Source of the DNA: Limnospira fusiformis SAG 85.79
GTDB lineage: Bacteria; Cyanobacteriota; Cyanobacteriia; Cyanobacteriales; Microcoleaceae
Assembly: GCF_012516315.1 (NCBI RefSeq)
Contig: NZ_CP051185.1
Location: 1,911,403-1,975,402, forward strand
Direction of reading: 5' to 3'
DNA: 64,000 nt
A program made the position numbers and the translations under genes. The notes under the pieces were generated by a model that did no database searches, was not told where the DNA came from, and saw nothing but the letters and a program-made list of their open reading frames with translations. Positions 17,989 through 26,207 of this stretch are shown in pieces (positions within the stretch are counted from its first letter, which is position 1; the number at the start of each line of letters is the position of its first letter).

Positions 17989-20520
17989 ATGGTTGAACGA
18001 ATTACCGAGCAATTGAATCTCCAAACAGGCGATCGCTTTCTGGTTTTGTACGGAACCAATAGCGGAGATGGCTTTTTTACTGACGATTTATTATTGTCAG
18101 ATATCGAACAGGTTTTGCATCGCTATTTACTAACCCAAGGCTTTAATCGTATCGTGTTCTATTCGGGAGTGAATAAGCTGTATTTTCTCGATTCTCAATC
18201 ACTCCAAAACGCCAGGGAACAGCCGACAACCTCGCCGCCACCTTCCCCGTCCGAAATGCGAACAAAAAGCGGCGGTCCTTTGGGGAAACGCCGTGGCTTA
18301 TTGAGACGAGAAACCCCTCCCGAACCGGAACCCCAACCCTCAGCAAATCGCCGTCCTGTGATGTCTGATATTCCATGTATCGGCTATTTTGAACACTTCA
18401 TGAAAGATACCCGCTATCAAAGTGCGATTATCTTTTCTGACGTGGAGGATTTGCGGATGTTTGAAAACCCGCGAGAACTGTTTGGGCGGATGGTCACTTG
18501 GGGAAGACTCCCCCCGACCAACCGCAATTTATGTGTGTTTATTTCCCACCATCATAGTTTACAACAGTTTCAAGATTTTTGCAACCATACAGGCTTTACT
18601 TATTTGGGAAATTGGCTGCAAAACATGAGCGATCGCCAATTTAATTTAGTGCGGGTGTCTACCCCCACCGAACCGGAGTTAGAAAGTCTGTGGGATTATT
18701 TTAGACTGGTTCACCAAAAACCGATAAATTGGAGCGATCGCCGCCGTTTAATCTCGGCTATGGCTGCCGAAAATCAACCCCTAAAGACATGGTATCATCG
18801 CTTTAATTCTGTGGCGGAATTATCCTTAAAAGTCGCCAAACAAAACCAGTGGTTATCGGGGGATGTCAGCGATATACCCGCCTTAAAACGCTTACATAAC
18901 TTGGTAGGTTTACAGAATGTTAAAACCGCCATCAACCAAAAAATCCTGTCATTATCTAAAGCTCAACAACGGCAACAACAAGGCATCAAGACCGACCCCC
19001 CTAGACTGCATTTAGTATTCAAAGGAAACCCCGGAACCGGGAAAACCACCGTGGCGAGATTAATGGGGGAAATTTATCGAGATTTAGGGTTATTGCGGCG
19101 GGGTCATGTAGTAGAAATTGGCGGGCGAGATTTGGTGGCGGGATATGTGGGACACACCGCAATTTTAACTAATGAAACAGTCGATCGGGCTTTAAATGGG
19201 GTATTGTTTATTGATGAGGCTTATAACCTCACTGAAGGGGGCGAAAATGACTGGGGAATGGAGGCGATTAATACCCTGTTAAAACGCATGGAAGATGAAC
19301 GGGGAAGGCTGGCGGTAATTGTAGCCGGATACCCGGAACTTATGGATAATTTTATCACATCTAACCCAGGTTTACAAAGTCGTTTTGCCACAGAAATTAT
19401 TTTCGATGATTATCAACCCTCCGAATTATTAACCATTTTCCGTCAACAGGTACAACGGGTTAAAAGTGCGATCGCTCCCGATTTAGAACCGCGTCTGGAG
19501 AACTTGTTCACCCAGATTTATGATAACCGAGACCGCAATTTTGGCAACGCCAGAGAGGTGGAAAAGTTATTTAATCTCATGGATGATTGTCACAGCGATC
19601 GCGTAATGAAACAGGGTTTAAATACCCTGACCGAACCCTTAAAAGTGGAGGATTTACCGCCAGTTTATCGGGAACTCTCCCAACGGGGAACCGCCGACGC
19701 AGAGAACCTAGAAAAACTCCTCGCCGAATTAGAAAACTTGACCGGGTTAGACTCGGTTAAACAGGATATCAAACAATTAATTAACACCCAAGCCGCGAAT
19801 CAAAAATTAGCCAGTTTAGGGATGTTAGCCAGTAATGAAATCGAAACCCGTCATTTATTATTTACTGGAAATCCCGGCACCGGAAAAACCACCGTCGCTC
19901 GTTTAATTGGCGAAATTTATCGAGCCTTGGGACTGTTAAAAAAGGGTCAATTTGTGGAAGTAGAGCGCAAAAAATTAGTCGGACAATATGTCGGACATAC
20001 CGCCGAAAAAACCGCCCAGGTGATTGAATCCGCCGTGGATGGGGTATTATTTATTGATGAAGCCTACTCCTTATCTCGTGGGGGAGATAGCCGAGATTTT
20101 GGACAGGAGGCGATCGATACTTTGGTTCCCATGATGGAAAATTATCGCGATCGCCTGGTGGTAATTTTAGCGGGATATTCGCGGGAAATGGTAGAGTTTC
20201 TCGACAGCAACTCCGGCTTAAAATCTCGCATTGCAAAAAAAATCGATTTTCCCGATTATAACGGTGCCGAAATGCACAGTATTTTTCTGGGAATGTGTCG
20301 GGAAAGCGGGCGAATTTGTCCCGATGATGTATCCACGCGGGTCAGGTCAATTATGGATTTTGCCTATCAAAATAGGGATGCAAATTTTGGCAATGGTCGC
20401 GATGTCCGCAATTTTTATGAACGGATGGTCAACAACTTAAAAAATCGCATCGTCCGGGACGAATTAAACGGGGAGGATATGATCACATTTACCTGTGAGG
20501 ATATCTCCAGTTGGGAGTAG
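17989..20520 (+). CDS. Double-AAA+ ATPase of the CbxX/CfxQ (SpoVK-like) type
   Basis: An 843-residue protein with an N-terminal ~290-residue domain of unknown type and two AAA+ modules of the CbxX group. Module one has Walker A GNPGTGKTTVAR (~345) and Walker B VLFIDEAYNL (~404); module two has the same Walker A at ~626 and VLFIDEAYSL at ~685. Both have NFGNAREVEK- or NFGNGRDVRN-type sensor regions with intact residues. Members of this group remodel protein complexes: Rubisco activase CbbX, and EccA of type VII secretion. The client here is unknown; the coiled-coil protein encoded upstream is the obvious candidate. A Pro/Arg-rich segment at ~75-125 looks disordered. Confidence 0.85.
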   Translation: MVERITEQLNLQTGDRFLVLYGTNSGDGFFTDDLLLSDIEQVLHRYLLTQGFNRIVFYSGVNKLYFLDSQSLQNAREQPTTSPPPSPSEMRTKSGGPLGKRRGLLRRETPPEPEPQPSANRRPVMSDIPCIGYFEHFMKDTRYQSAIIFSDVEDLRMFENPRELFGRMVTWGRLPPTNRNLCVFISHHHSLQQFQDFCNHTGFTYLGNWLQNMSDRQFNLVRVSTPTEPELESLWDYFRLVHQKPINWSDRRRLISAMAAENQPLKTWYHRFNSVAELSLKVAKQNQWLSGDVSDIPALKRLHNLVGLQNVKTAINQKILSLSKAQQRQQQGIKTDPPRLHLVFKGNPGTGKTTVARLMGEIYRDLGLLRRGHVVEIGGRDLVAGYVGHTAILTNETVDRALNGVLFIDEAYNLTEGGENDWGMEAINTLLKRMEDERGRLAVIVAGYPELMDNFITSNPGLQSRFATEIIFDDYQPSELLTIFRQQVQRVKSAIAPDLEPRLENLFTQIYDNRDRNFGNAREVEKLFNLMDDCHSDRVMKQGLNTLTEPLKVEDLPPVYRELSQRGTADAENLEKLLAELENLTGLDSVKQDIKQLINTQAANQKLASLGMLASNEIETRHLLFTGNPGTGKTTVARLIGEIYRALGLLKKGQFVEVERKKLVGQYVGHTAEKTAQVIESAVDGVLFIDEAYSLSRGGDSRDFGQEAIDTLVPMMENYRDRLVVILAGYSREMVEFLDSNSGLKSRIAKKIDFPDYNGAEMHSIFLGMCRESGRICPDDVSTRVRSIMDFAYQNRDANFGNGRDVRNFYERMVNNLKNRIVRDELNGEDMITFTCEDISSWE

Positions 20521-20681
20521 CGTTAATGAAATGTCAACACCATTGACCTACGAAGGAGTAGGGTGCGTTAATGAAATGTAACGCACCGTTGACCATTACA
20601 ATGTTAATGAAATGTCAACACCATTGACCTACGAAGGAGTAGGGTGCGTTAATGAAATGTAACGCACCGTTGACCATTACA
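20521..20681. repeat. 81-bp direct repeats related to the ~119-bp hairpin family
   Basis: Two units with an 81-bp spacing each contain CTACGAAGGAGTAGGGTGCG followed by the GGTGCGTTA...TAACGCACC hairpin. They are shortened forms of the family that makes large arrays at 29273 and 32258. Confidence 0.7.
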
Positions 20682-20770
20682 ATGTTAATGAAATGTCAAC
20701 ACCGTTCATGCTCTCAATTGGCTGGCGGTGGGTTACGCACTCAACCCACCCTACGAAGGAGGAATATTAT

Positions 20771-20953
20771 ATGATAATAACATCATCCCCAAAATTGACA
20801 TTTGCCGATTTTTTAGGAGTAGGGTGCGTTAATGAAATGTCAACACCGTTGACCATTACAATGTTAATGAAATGTCAACACCGTTCATGCTCTCAATTGG
20901 CTGGCGGTGGGTTACGCACTCAACCCACCCTACGAAGGAGGAATATTATATGA
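20771..20953 (+). CDS. Reiterated Uma2 5' fragment ORF, copy 1 (60 codons)
   Basis: Starts with the first 15 codons of the Uma2 gene at 21308, then reads through hairpin repeat sequence. It has a strong AAGGAGG site 8 bases upstream. Its TGA overlaps the ATG of the next copy by four bases. Whether a stable peptide is made is unknown. Confidence 0.35.
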   Translation: MIITSSPKLTFADFLGVGCVNEMSTPLTITMLMKCQHRSCSQLAGGGLRTQPTLRRRNII

Positions 20954-21132
20954 TAATAACATCATCCCCAAAATTGACATTTGCCGATTTTTTAGGAGTA
21001 GGGTGCGTTAATGAAATGTCAACACCGTTGACCATTACAATGTTAATGAAATGTCAACACCGTTTATGCTCTCAATTGGCTGGCGGTGGGTTACGCACTC
21101 AACCCACCCTACGAAGGAGGAATATTATATGA
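20950..21132 (+). CDS. Reiterated Uma2 5' fragment ORF, copy 2
   Basis: Identical in layout to copy 1, with the same Shine-Dalgarno sequence and a TGA that overlaps the ATG at 21129. Nearly identical in DNA, so the expansion is recent. Confidence 0.35.
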   Translation: MIITSSPKLTFADFLGVGCVNEMSTPLTITMLMKCQHRLCSQLAGGGLRTQPTLRRRNII

Positions 21133-21311
21133 TAATAACATCATCCCCAAAATTGACATTTGCCGATTTTTTAGGAGTAGGGTGCGTTAATGAAATGTCA
21201 ACACCGTTGACCATTACAATGTTAATGAAATGTCAACACCGTTTATGCTCTCAATTGGCTGGCGGTGGGTTACGCACTCAACCCACCCTACGAAGGAGGA
21301 ATATTATATGA
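21129..21311 (+). CDS. Reiterated Uma2 5' fragment ORF, copy 3
   Basis: The last truncated copy. Its TGA overlaps the ATG of the full Uma2 gene (21308), so translation of Uma2 could be coupled to the three small ORFs upstream. Confidence 0.35.
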   Translation: MIITSSPKLTFADFLGVGCVNEMSTPLTITMLMKCQHRLCSQLAGGGLRTQPTLRRRNII

Positions 21312-21928
21312 TAATAACATCATCCCCAAAATTGACATTTGCCGATTTTTTAGAACAGTATCCCGACGGTTCAGGGAGGTATGAATTAGTTAATGGAGAA
21401 TTGGTGAAAGTGGAACCAACCCGCGCCCATAAAAATATCGCTCGGTTTTTGGTTCGTCGTTTTGACCGGGAAAGTGAACGGCTGAATTTAGACTATATTA
21501 TCGATAAAGATATCATCGTCAAAACCGTGACCCAGGAGGGGGAAGAAAGGGGGCGAAATCCTGATGTGGCGGTAGTGAAAGCTGAGGTTTGGAATCGCAA
21601 CGTGCGGACTTATGGAGCCTTGACCGAACCCATTGAATTAGCCGTGGAGGTAGTTTCCACCAACTGGGAGGATGATTATATTGACAAGCGGGAGGAGTAT
21701 CAGCGGTTGGGAATTGCAGAATATTGGATTGTGGATTATTTAGCGATCGCATCTCGTGCATTTTTAGGCAATCCCAAGCAGCCGCAGATTTTGGTTTATC
21801 GGTTGGTTGAAGGCGAGTATCAACTCCGGTCATTTTCCCGGAGCGATCGCATTTTTTCCCCCACTTTCCCAGAGTTGGAATTAACCGTCGATGAAGTATT
21901 GACAGCGAGTGGCATTCGCGAGTTATAA
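21308..21928 (+). CDS. Uma2 family (DUF820) putative endonuclease
   Basis: A complete 206-residue Uma2 protein: ADFLEQYPDGSGRYELVNGE at the start, then NPDVAVV (catalytic-type Asp) and ELAVEVVSTNWEDDY (Glu) with a following Lys, as in PD-(D/E)XK nucleases. It ends in the usual LTVDEVLTASGIREL. The ATG at 21308 has AAGGAGG 8 bases upstream. Three truncated copies of its 5' end precede it, and three copies of its 3' end (from FSRSDRIFSP onward) are found at 22779, 23264 and 30843. Family function is uncertain; a restriction-like or mobile-element role has been proposed for relatives. Confidence 0.88.
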   Translation: MIITSSPKLTFADFLEQYPDGSGRYELVNGELVKVEPTRAHKNIARFLVRRFDRESERLNLDYIIDKDIIVKTVTQEGEERGRNPDVAVVKAEVWNRNVRTYGALTEPIELAVEVVSTNWEDDYIDKREEYQRLGIAEYWIVDYLAIASRAFLGNPKQPQILVYRLVEGEYQLRSFSRSDRIFSPTFPELELTVDEVLTASGIREL

Positions 21929-21947
21929 TATAGAAAATCATATCATA
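21833..21947 (+). repeat. Uma2 3'-tail direct repeat, copy 1 (in the intact gene)
   Basis: This 115-bp stretch, from TTTTCCCGGAGCGATCGC to AAAATCATATCATA, includes the last ~30 codons of Uma2 and 19 bp after the stop. It recurs in the same orientation at 22779-22893 and, in shortened form, at 23264-23361 and 30843-30931. Confidence 0.9.
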
Positions 21948-22014
21948 GCTCACCCAAATCACATTGATCGCCGTCGCTATCCGACATAAATTTAATATAA
22001 ATGGGACGCATTTA

Positions 22015-22443
22015 ATGCCCGCCAAAGATGTTTATCATGATACTGTTTGTATTGCTCTGATGAAAGATGGTTGGACAATCACTGATGATCCCCTGATTCT
22101 AAAGATCGGGGAACGCTCGACGTTTATCGATTTGGGGGCTGAAAAACTAATTGCTGCCGAACGAGATCATGAAAAAATCGCTGTCGAAATTAAAAGTTTT
22201 TTGAGTCCTTCTCCAATCAAAGATCTGGAAAATGCCTGGGGACAGTTCTTTCTGTACGCCAGAGCACTTCAAAAAAAAGAATCAGATCGCAGTTTATATC
22301 TAGCGGTTAGCCGGAACACCTTCGATACTTTATTTCAAGAAGAAGCCGGACAACTGCTTTTAGAAGAACCATATTTTCGGATGATTGTTTTTGACCCAAA
22401 TAGTGAGGAAATCCTGCAATGGCAACCACAATTAAACCTATAG
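22015..22443 (+). CDS. xisH: XisH family protein
   Basis: XisH was first described as a factor controlling excision of the fdxN element in Anabaena and has an endonuclease-like fold. In most cyanobacteria XisH/XisI pairs are found without any such element, and their role is unclear. Here the 142-residue protein starts MPAKDVYHDTVCIALMKDGW and keeps the FIDLGAEK (Asp) and IAVEIKSF (Glu, Lys) motifs; it ends EEILQWQPQ. The ATG at 22015 begins the conserved family N-terminus, so the upstream ATG at 21964 is not used. It overlaps the xisI gene by 25 bp. Confidence 0.88.
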   Translation: MPAKDVYHDTVCIALMKDGWTITDDPLILKIGERSTFIDLGAEKLIAAERDHEKIAVEIKSFLSPSPIKDLENAWGQFFLYARALQKKESDRSLYLAVSRNTFDTLFQEEAGQLLLEEPYFRMIVFDPNSEEILQWQPQLNL

Positions 22444-22766
22444 ATGATTGGCGGAATTTACTGGAAAAAATTATCCAAGATTATGCCGATATTCCCTATC
22501 GATATGGTGATGTAAAGACTTACCTGATTGTCAGTCGGGACGGCAACCATTTTATGCTGGTACACGAAGGCTGGGAAAATAATCGTCGGGTTCACGGTTG
22601 CATCGTTCATGCCGAGATTCGCGATGCCAAAATTTGGATTCATTACGATGGCATAGAAGATGGCATCACCGAGGAACTCGTTGCCGCTGGTGTTCCCAAA
22701 GATTGCATTGTCCTCGCCTTTCATCCTCCCCAGGTTCGGGAACATACCGGCTATGCGATCGCATAA
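22419..22766 (+). CDS. xisI: XisI family protein
   Basis: A 115-residue XisI protein with the family landmarks LEKIIQDYADIPY, HFMLVHEGWENNRRVHGCIVH, IWIHYDGIEDGI and the ending VLAFHPPQVREHTGYAIA. It is encoded in overlap with xisH, as usual, and is likely a small partner of XisH. The pair lies between two 115-bp copies of the Uma2 3' tail, as if the module had been placed into or copied along with that site. Confidence 0.88.
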   Translation: MATTIKPIDDWRNLLEKIIQDYADIPYRYGDVKTYLIVSRDGNHFMLVHEGWENNRRVHGCIVHAEIRDAKIWIHYDGIEDGITEELVAAGVPKDCIVLAFHPPQVREHTGYAIA

Positions 22767-22778
22767 TTTTATCATTCC

Positions 22779-22893
22779 TTTTCCCGGAGCGATCGCATTT
22801 TTTCCCCCACTTTCCCAGAGTTGGAATTAACCGTCGATGAAGTATTGACAGCGAGTGGCATTCGCGAGTTATAATATAGAAAATCATATCATA
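22779..22893 (+). repeat. Uma2 3'-tail direct repeat, copy 2
   Basis: The same 115 bp as 21833-21947, with the reading frame SRSDRIFSP...ASGIREL and stop kept but no gene in front. It marks the right border of the xisH-xisI module. Confidence 0.9.
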
Positions 22894-23209
22894 CCCGCCC
22901 CGCATTAGATTCTTCCAAGAACCCCAAAATAATGCGGTTTTCAGGAATGCCTTTTTCAATCAAATCTTGAGTAATTCCCGCTTCCATCCCATCATATTCA
23001 ATCACAACTTTTCCTTCACGCAAAACAATATAGATGAGATTTACTCGGACTCGTCTACCTCGATCCCAACCCACTTGCATCAGTGCATAATGTTCTTGTT
23101 TATCATCAAATACCGTATCCAATCGAATCTCGCCATGAGATGGACGCAGTTGTGCATATTCACAGATAACTTGTTTGACAATTTCGCGATCGTGAGTTAT
23201 GGTATCCAT
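22889..23209 (-). CDS. xisI: XisI family protein, second copy, opposite strand
   Basis: A 106-residue XisI protein (HYALMQVGWDRGRRVRVNLI, VVIEYDGMEAGI, IILGFLEES) that is only distantly similar to the one at 22419. GGAGG lies 8 bases before its ATG. Its start overlaps the last codons of a XisH remnant, so it once belonged to an intact xisH-xisI pair. It is framed by Uma2-tail copies 2 and 3. Confidence 0.85.
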   Translation of the reverse strand: MDTITHDREIVKQVICEYAQLRPSHGEIRLDTVFDDKQEHYALMQVGWDRGRRVRVNLIYIVLREGKVVIEYDGMEAGITQDLIEKGIPENRIILGFLEESNAGRV

Positions 23210-23264
23210 TGTTTAACCTCCGCTTTTTTCGCATCAACCACTAAGAGATTTAAAGGCAGTTTGT
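23194..23264 (-). pseudogene. XisH 3' remnant
   Basis: In the frame that overlaps the minus-strand xisI start, about 22 codons read LPLNLLVVDAKKAEVKQWIP and stop. This is the usual C-terminus of XisH. The rest of the gene is gone: the frame breaks exactly where Uma2-tail copy 3 begins. Confidence 0.7.
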
Positions 23265-23361
23265 TTTCCCGGAGCGATCGCATTTTTTCCCCCACTTTCC
23301 CAGAGTTGGAATTAACCGTCGATCAAGTATTGACAGCGAGTGGCATTCGCGAGTTATAATA
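23264..23361 (+). repeat. Uma2 3'-tail direct repeat, copy 3
   Basis: From TTTTCCCGGAGCGATCGC to GAGTTATAATA. It is followed by GCCACCCACTATAGCTATAC and the first GUN4 paralogue. The same junction recurs at 30843-31017. Confidence 0.85.
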
Positions 23362-23446
23362 GATCGAATAATGCCACCCACTATAGCTATACTTGTAATG
23401 AGTGTCACCATTCCACGGTTTCTACGTCTTATCGGGGTTGAGAATC

Positions 23447-24436
23447 ATGGCGAAATGTCCTGTTTGTGAAACCGAATATACACCAAATGAGGTGGAAACC
23501 TGTTCGGTGTGTGGTTATGACCTGACACCCTATCCCCCTGTGATTGGTGGGATACCCTCCGGGTTTTTGGAGAAGGAGAAAAAACGCATTGCCGCCGCCA
23601 AGCGGGTTTGGCAATTGTCTCAGTCTCAGGTAGAGTCCGCACAGTTGATGGTCTCTCACCTGCAATCTCAGTTAGATGAGACCACCCGAAAAATTGACGG
23701 TTTTACCACTACTCAATCACGGCTAGAATCTCAGATAGAAGCGATCGCATCTCAACTCCAATCCCAGAATGAAGCGATCGCATCTCAATCCCAATCACGG
23801 CTAGAATCGCAGATAGAAGCGATCGCATCTCAACTCCAATCCCAATCGTCACAGATAGAAGCGATCGCATCTCAACTCCAATCCCAGAATGAAGCGATCG
23901 CATCTCAACTCGAGTCGATAACTGAAGCCGTGGCAGATACTCCCATCGTGTCTTATTCTGGTTTTGATTATAGCCAACTCAACAGATTATTGAAATCAGG
24001 CCAGTGGAAAGCTGCCGACGAAAAAACGGCTAAGATGATGTGTAGGGTGGCGGGAAAAACCCACGATGGATATTTAAACTATGATGATATCAAAAACTTT
24101 CCCTGCGAGGATTTGCGAATCATCGATGGTCTTTGGGTCAAACACAGCAGGGGACGCTTCGGGTTTAGTGTCCAGAAGCAAATTTACATCAATTGTGGAG
24201 GTAAGCCTGATGGAAGCTATCCAAAAGGTGATGATATATTAGAGCGGTATGCTGACCAGGTGGGATGGCGAGTTGGAAGGTCTTGGATTTTGAAGTCAGA
24301 TTGCACGTTTGCGGCGATTGCTCCCTGTGGCCATCTTCCTTTTTGGCCTTGGTTATACGAGTGGTATCAGGTAGGCCATTCATTGAAGTCTGTAGGAGTG
24401 CATTTGTTCTCTCGCGCACAGACTTGTCTACTGTAG
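23447..24436 (+). CDS. Zinc ribbon-coiled coil-GUN4 protein, paralogue 1
   Basis: A 329-residue protein. Residues 4-22 form a zinc ribbon (CxxC-x11-CxxC: KCPVCETEY...CSVCGYDL). Next come an EKEKKRIAAAKRVWQLSQ segment and a coiled coil of SRLESQIEAIASQLQSQ-like units (~85-160). A GUN4 domain spans ~168-297 (LLKSGQWKAAD, IKNFPCEDLRIIDGLWVKHS, RFGFSVQKQIYINCGG, GWRVG, GHLP). Authentic Gun4 binds porphyrins and stimulates Mg-chelatase; GUN4 domains joined to other modules occur in cyanobacteria without known function, so a tetrapyrrole role is not assumed. The final ~30 residues are hypervariable between paralogues. ATG 23447 is the start common to the family; upstream sequence is shared only with paralogue 5. 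Confidence 0.8.
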   Translation: MAKCPVCETEYTPNEVETCSVCGYDLTPYPPVIGGIPSGFLEKEKKRIAAAKRVWQLSQSQVESAQLMVSHLQSQLDETTRKIDGFTTTQSRLESQIEAIASQLQSQNEAIASQSQSRLESQIEAIASQLQSQSSQIEAIASQLQSQNEAIASQLESITEAVADTPIVSYSGFDYSQLNRLLKSGQWKAADEKTAKMMCRVAGKTHDGYLNYDDIKNFPCEDLRIIDGLWVKHSRGRFGFSVQKQIYINCGGKPDGSYPKGDDILERYADQVGWRVGRSWILKSDCTFAAIAPCGHLPFWPWLYEWYQVGHSLKSVGVHLFSRAQTCLL

Positions 24437-24692
24437 CATATAAACACTTCAGGCAGTCCCTAGTGGTGCTTTAATGAAATGTAACGCACCGTTGACCATT
24501 ACAATGTTAATCAAATGTCAACACCACTCCTACTCTCCATTGGCGGTGGGTTACGCACTCAACCCACCCTACGAAGTCTTACTTCTCCACTGGTGGTAGA
24601 AACTGGGTTTCTAGTTCCTCTCGGTGGGTTATAGTAGCATAAAGCCGGGTTTCTCTGCACCCGGTTTCTACGTCTTATCGGGGTTGAGAATT
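24437..24692. repeat. Trailer, one hairpin-repeat unit and GUN4-gene leader
   Basis: After the gene come the conserved trailer CACTTCAGGCAGTCCCTAG, a single unit of the ~119-bp hairpin repeat (24471-24575), and the leader TCTTACTTCTCCACTGGTGG with GGGTTTCT motifs, which recurs before paralogue 6 at 33232. Confidence 0.75.
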
Positions 24693-26207
24693 ATGGCGAA
24701 ATGTCCCGTTTGTGAAACCGAATATACACCAAATGAGGTGGAAACCTGTTCCGTGTGTGGTTATGACCTGACACCCTATCCCCCTGTGATTGGTGGGATA
24801 CCCTCCGGGTTTTTGGAGAAGGAGAAAAAACGCATTGCGGCAGCCAAGCGGGTTTGGCAATTGTCTCAGTCTCAGGTAGAGTCCGCACAGTTGATGGTCT
24901 CTCACCTACAGTCTCAGTTAGATGAAATGACCCGGAAAATTGACGGTTTTACCACTACTCAATCACGCCTAGAATCCCAGAATGAAGCGATCGCATCTCA
25001 ATCGCTATCACGGCTAGAATCTCAGGTCAAAGCGATCGCATCTCAATCGCTATCACGCCTAGAATCTCAGGTCAAAGCGATCGCATCTCAATCCCAATCG
25101 CTATCACGCCTAGAATCGCAGATAGAAGCGATCACATCTCAACTCCAATGCCAATCGTCACAGGTCAAAGCGATCGCATCTCAATCCCAATCGCTATCAC
25201 GCCTAGAATCGCAGGTCAAAGCGATCGCATCTCAATCCCAATCGCTATCACGCCTAGAATCGCAGATAGAAGCGATCGCATCTCAATCCCAATCGCTATC
25301 ACGCCTAGAATCGCAGGTAGAAGCGATCGCATCTCAATCCCAATCGCTATCATGGCTAGAATCTCAGGTCAAAGCGATCGCATCTCAATCCCAATCACGG
25401 CTAGAATCGCAGATAGAAGCGATCGCATCTCAATCCCAATCGCTATCATGGCTAGAATCTCAGGTCAAAGCGATCGCATCTCAACTCCAATGCCAATCGT
25501 CACAGATAGAAGCGATCGCATCTCAATCCCAATCACGGCTAGAATCGCAGATAGAAGCGATCGCATCTCAATCCCAATCACGGCTAGAATCGCAGATAGA
25601 AGCGATCGCATCTCAATCCCAATCACGGCTAGAATCGCAGATAGAAGCGATCGCATCTCAATCCCAATCACGGCTAGAATCGCAGATAGAAGCGATCGCA
25701 TCTCAACTCCAGTCGATAACTGAAGCCGTGGCAGATACTACCATCGTGTCTTCTTCTGGTTTTTTGTATACCGAACTCGACAGATTATTGAAATCAGGCA
25801 ACTGGAAAGCTGCCGACGAAGAAACGGCTAAGATGATGTTAGCGGTGGCGGGAAAAACCTCTAGGAGATATTTAGACGACGATGATATCAAAAACTTTCC
25901 CGGCGAGGATTTGCGAATCATCGATGGTCTTTGGGTCAAACACAGCAGGGGACGCTTTGGGTTTAGTGTCCAGAAGCAAATTTACATCAATTGTGGAGGA
26001 TTGCCTGTAGGAAACTATCCAGGTGATACAGCGTGGTGTCAGTTTTGTGACGAGGTGGCATGGCGATATAATGGGGATTACGTGGTCTGGTCTGATTGCA
26101 CGTTTTCCGCGACTGCTCCCCGCGGTCATCTCCCAAGTTATACCGGGCACTATAGTACTTTTACATCTCTTCTCTCGCGCACAGACTTGTTAACCTTTAA
26201 CATATAA
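24693..26207 (+). CDS. Zinc ribbon-coiled coil-GUN4 protein, paralogue 2 (long coiled coil)
   Basis: A 504-residue protein with the same order of parts as paralogue 1: zinc ribbon (Cys 4, 7, 19, 22), conserved linker, coiled coil (~85-350) and GUN4 domain (~353-485). The coiled coil is expanded to about twenty units of 14-17 residues such as AIASQSQSLSRLESQVK, each containing a HIP1 site in DNA. The C-terminus is SRTDLLTFNI: the family's conserved 3' DNA tail read in a different frame from paralogue 1, because the preceding variable segment is 36 bp long (0 modulo 3). GUN4 core residues such as FPGEDLRIIDGLWVKHS are kept. Function unknown; the zinc ribbon suggests binding of a protein or nucleic acid. 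Confidence 0.8.
   Translation: MAKCPVCETEYTPNEVETCSVCGYDLTPYPPVIGGIPSGFLEKEKKRIAAAKRVWQLSQSQVESAQLMVSHLQSQLDEMTRKIDGFTTTQSRLESQNEAIASQSLSRLESQVKAIASQSLSRLESQVKAIASQSQSLSRLESQIEAITSQLQCQSSQVKAIASQSQSLSRLESQVKAIASQSQSLSRLESQIEAIASQSQSLSRLESQVEAIASQSQSLSWLESQVKAIASQSQSRLESQIEAIASQSQSLSWLESQVKAIASQLQCQSSQIEAIASQSQSRLESQIEAIASQSQSRLESQIEAIASQSQSRLESQIEAIASQSQSRLESQIEAIASQLQSITEAVADTTIVSSSGFLYTELDRLLKSGNWKAADEETAKMMLAVAGKTSRRYLDDDDIKNFPGEDLRIIDGLWVKHSRGRFGFSVQKQIYINCGGLPVGNYPGDTAWCQFCDEVAWRYNGDYVVWSDCTFSATAPRGHLPSYTGHYSTFTSLLSRTDLLTFNI

Larger units (their letters stand above)
20682..21352 (+). repeat. 179-bp tandem repeat carrying the leader and first 15 codons of a Uma2 gene
   Basis: Four units with an exact 179-bp period: three complete, the fourth running into the intact Uma2 gene. 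Each has the AAGGAGG ribosome binding site, ATG (20771, 20950, 21129, 21308) and the codons for MIITSSPKLTFADFL. In the first three copies the coding sequence then breaks off into GGAGTAGGGTGCG repeat sequence; in the last it continues as Uma2. Confidence 0.95.
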
